Source: Methylococcaceae bacterium UBA975 (GTDB taxonomy: Bacteria > Pseudomonadota > Gammaproteobacteria > Methylococcales > Cycloclasticaceae). Taken from it: a DNA stretch of 64,000 nucleotides. The position numbers and the translations under genes are program-made. Below are positions 63,577-64,000 of the stretch, piece after piece. How positions within the stretch are numbered: position 1 is the first letter of the stretch; every line of letters begins with the position of its first letter. The notes under the pieces were generated by a model. That model ran no database searches. It was not told the origin of the DNA and saw nothing but the letters and a program-made list of their open reading frames with translations. The stretch spans positions 203,315 through 267,314 of the forward strand of contig DBBV01000017.1 in NCBI GenBank assembly GCA_002292375.1, written 5' to 3'.

Positions 63577-64000
63577 ATGGAATTACTAAACGATATAAAG
63601 CCGCTGATGGACATAGCTGACGAGCTTGATATTTATCGCTTTTCCTTAAGTTGCACTAACAACTTAGTTTGGCTTTGGGATCTACCATCTGGTCATATTG
63701 ACTGGTTTGGTGACCCTACCAGCACCTTAGGCGCCTGCGATGAAAATGAACTGACAACCATTCACTATTGGCAATCACTCGTCCATCCCGCCGATTTAAC
63801 CTTAATGGCACAGAAAAATCGGGCCCTTATTCTAGGCCAACTTGAAACCGCCGAACATACGTACCGTATAAAAAACAACAAGGGCAAGTGGGTCTGGCAC
63901 CACACCTTAGGGCGTGTTTTTAAACGTGACAAGCAAGGCAAGGTTTTGTCGATTGTATTTTTTAGTTCTTTTGCTAATAAACAAAATAAACTGGAGAAAC
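63577..64000 (+). CDS. PAS-domain signalling protein (partial, C-terminus beyond the window)
   Basis: An open frame of 141 codons from ATG at 63577 to the window end. Residues about 28-130 fit a PAS_3-type fold: LVWLWDLPSGHIDWFGD, YWQSLVHPADLTLM and YRIKNNKGKWVWHHTLGRVFKRDKQGKV (read in short pieces), the last typical of PAS C-terminal beta-strands. There is no N-terminal membrane segment. The remaining protein is probably a diguanylate cyclase, histidine kinase or similar output, which cannot be seen. It is 52 bases after moeA with no obvious terminator. Confidence 0.8.
   Translation, partial: MELLNDIKPLMDIADELDIYRFSLSCTNNLVWLWDLPSGHIDWFGDPTSTLGACDENELTTIHYWQSLVHPADLTLMAQKNRALILGQLETAEHTYRIKNNKGKWVWHHTLGRVFKRDKQGKVLSIVFFSSFANKQNKLEK

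Noticed and set aside
1..64000. CRISPR arrays, insertion sequences, prophage, rRNA or tRNA genes
   Set aside because: No repeat-spacer pattern, transposase, integrase, phage gene or tRNA-like cloverleaf was seen on either strand.

Overview
This window reads as part of the chromosome of a free-living, probably marine, aerobic gammaproteobacterium. Gene order and protein sequences in most blocks are the ordinary gammaproteobacterial ones: petABC-sspAB, murA-hisGDC, mla, kds/lpt-rpoN-hpf-rapZ, leuS-lptE-holA-proA-nadD-rsfS-rlmH-maf-rng-yhdP-tldD-pmbA, and lnt-corC-ybeY-ybeZ-miaB. A XylM/XylA-type hydrocarbon monooxygenase, a PQQ-associated ABC system and a DUF1329 envelope protein suggest an aromatic-hydrocarbon degrader. 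A Cycloclasticus-like organism would fit, but that is inference; no rRNA or other taxonomic marker is present.

Layout. 1-2151 (minus): end of a PP-loop ATPase gene, a hotdog thioesterase and an acyl-CoA ligase. 2400-6078 (minus): sspB, sspA, then cytochrome bc1 (petC, petB, petA), with an intrinsic terminator between petC and sspA. 6236-12998 (minus): hisC, hisD, hisG, murA and the Mla lipid-transport genes mlaB, D, E, F, with no mlaC. 13239-21761 (plus, divergent from mla): Ca/Na exchanger, KDO synthesis (kdsD, kdsC), LPS export (lptC, lptA, lptB), rpoN, hpf, a terminator, rapZ and mgtE; ptsN is missing. 21784-39216 (minus): pmbA, tldD, nitrilase-family gene, yhdP, rng, maf, rlmH, an OmpA-type lipoprotein, rsfS, nadD, proA, holA, lptE, leuS. 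39307-42261 (plus): a zinc-ribbon protein, then the xylM/xylA-like pair behind a 237-bp control region. 42268-48872 (minus): DUF1329 protein, lnt, corC, ybeY, ybeZ, miaB. 48924-52632 (minus): a four-gene PQQ-dependent alcohol oxidation-associated ABC system. Then an alpha/beta hydrolase (plus), a 180-kDa NAD-glutamate dehydrogenase and an AcuI-type reductase (minus), a tungstate transporter tupABC overlapping moeA (plus), and the start of a PAS-domain protein cut by the window end.

How the parts fit. Most genes are core functions: respiration, histidine and LPS synthesis, outer-membrane lipid asymmetry, RNA processing and translation. The accessory chemistry is the XylMA methyl/alkyl hydroxylase, whose alcohol products could be oxidised by a periplasmic PQQ dehydrogenase of the kind associated with the nearby ABC system; neither that dehydrogenase nor PQQ synthesis genes lie in this window. 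A possible sigma-54 promoter precedes xylM, and rpoN itself is in the window. I found no insertion sequence, prophage, CRISPR array, tRNA or rRNA. The window is mainly housekeeping; the unusual points are the isolated xylMA pair and its control region, the missing mlaC and ptsN, and a structured intergenic region at 52633-52984.
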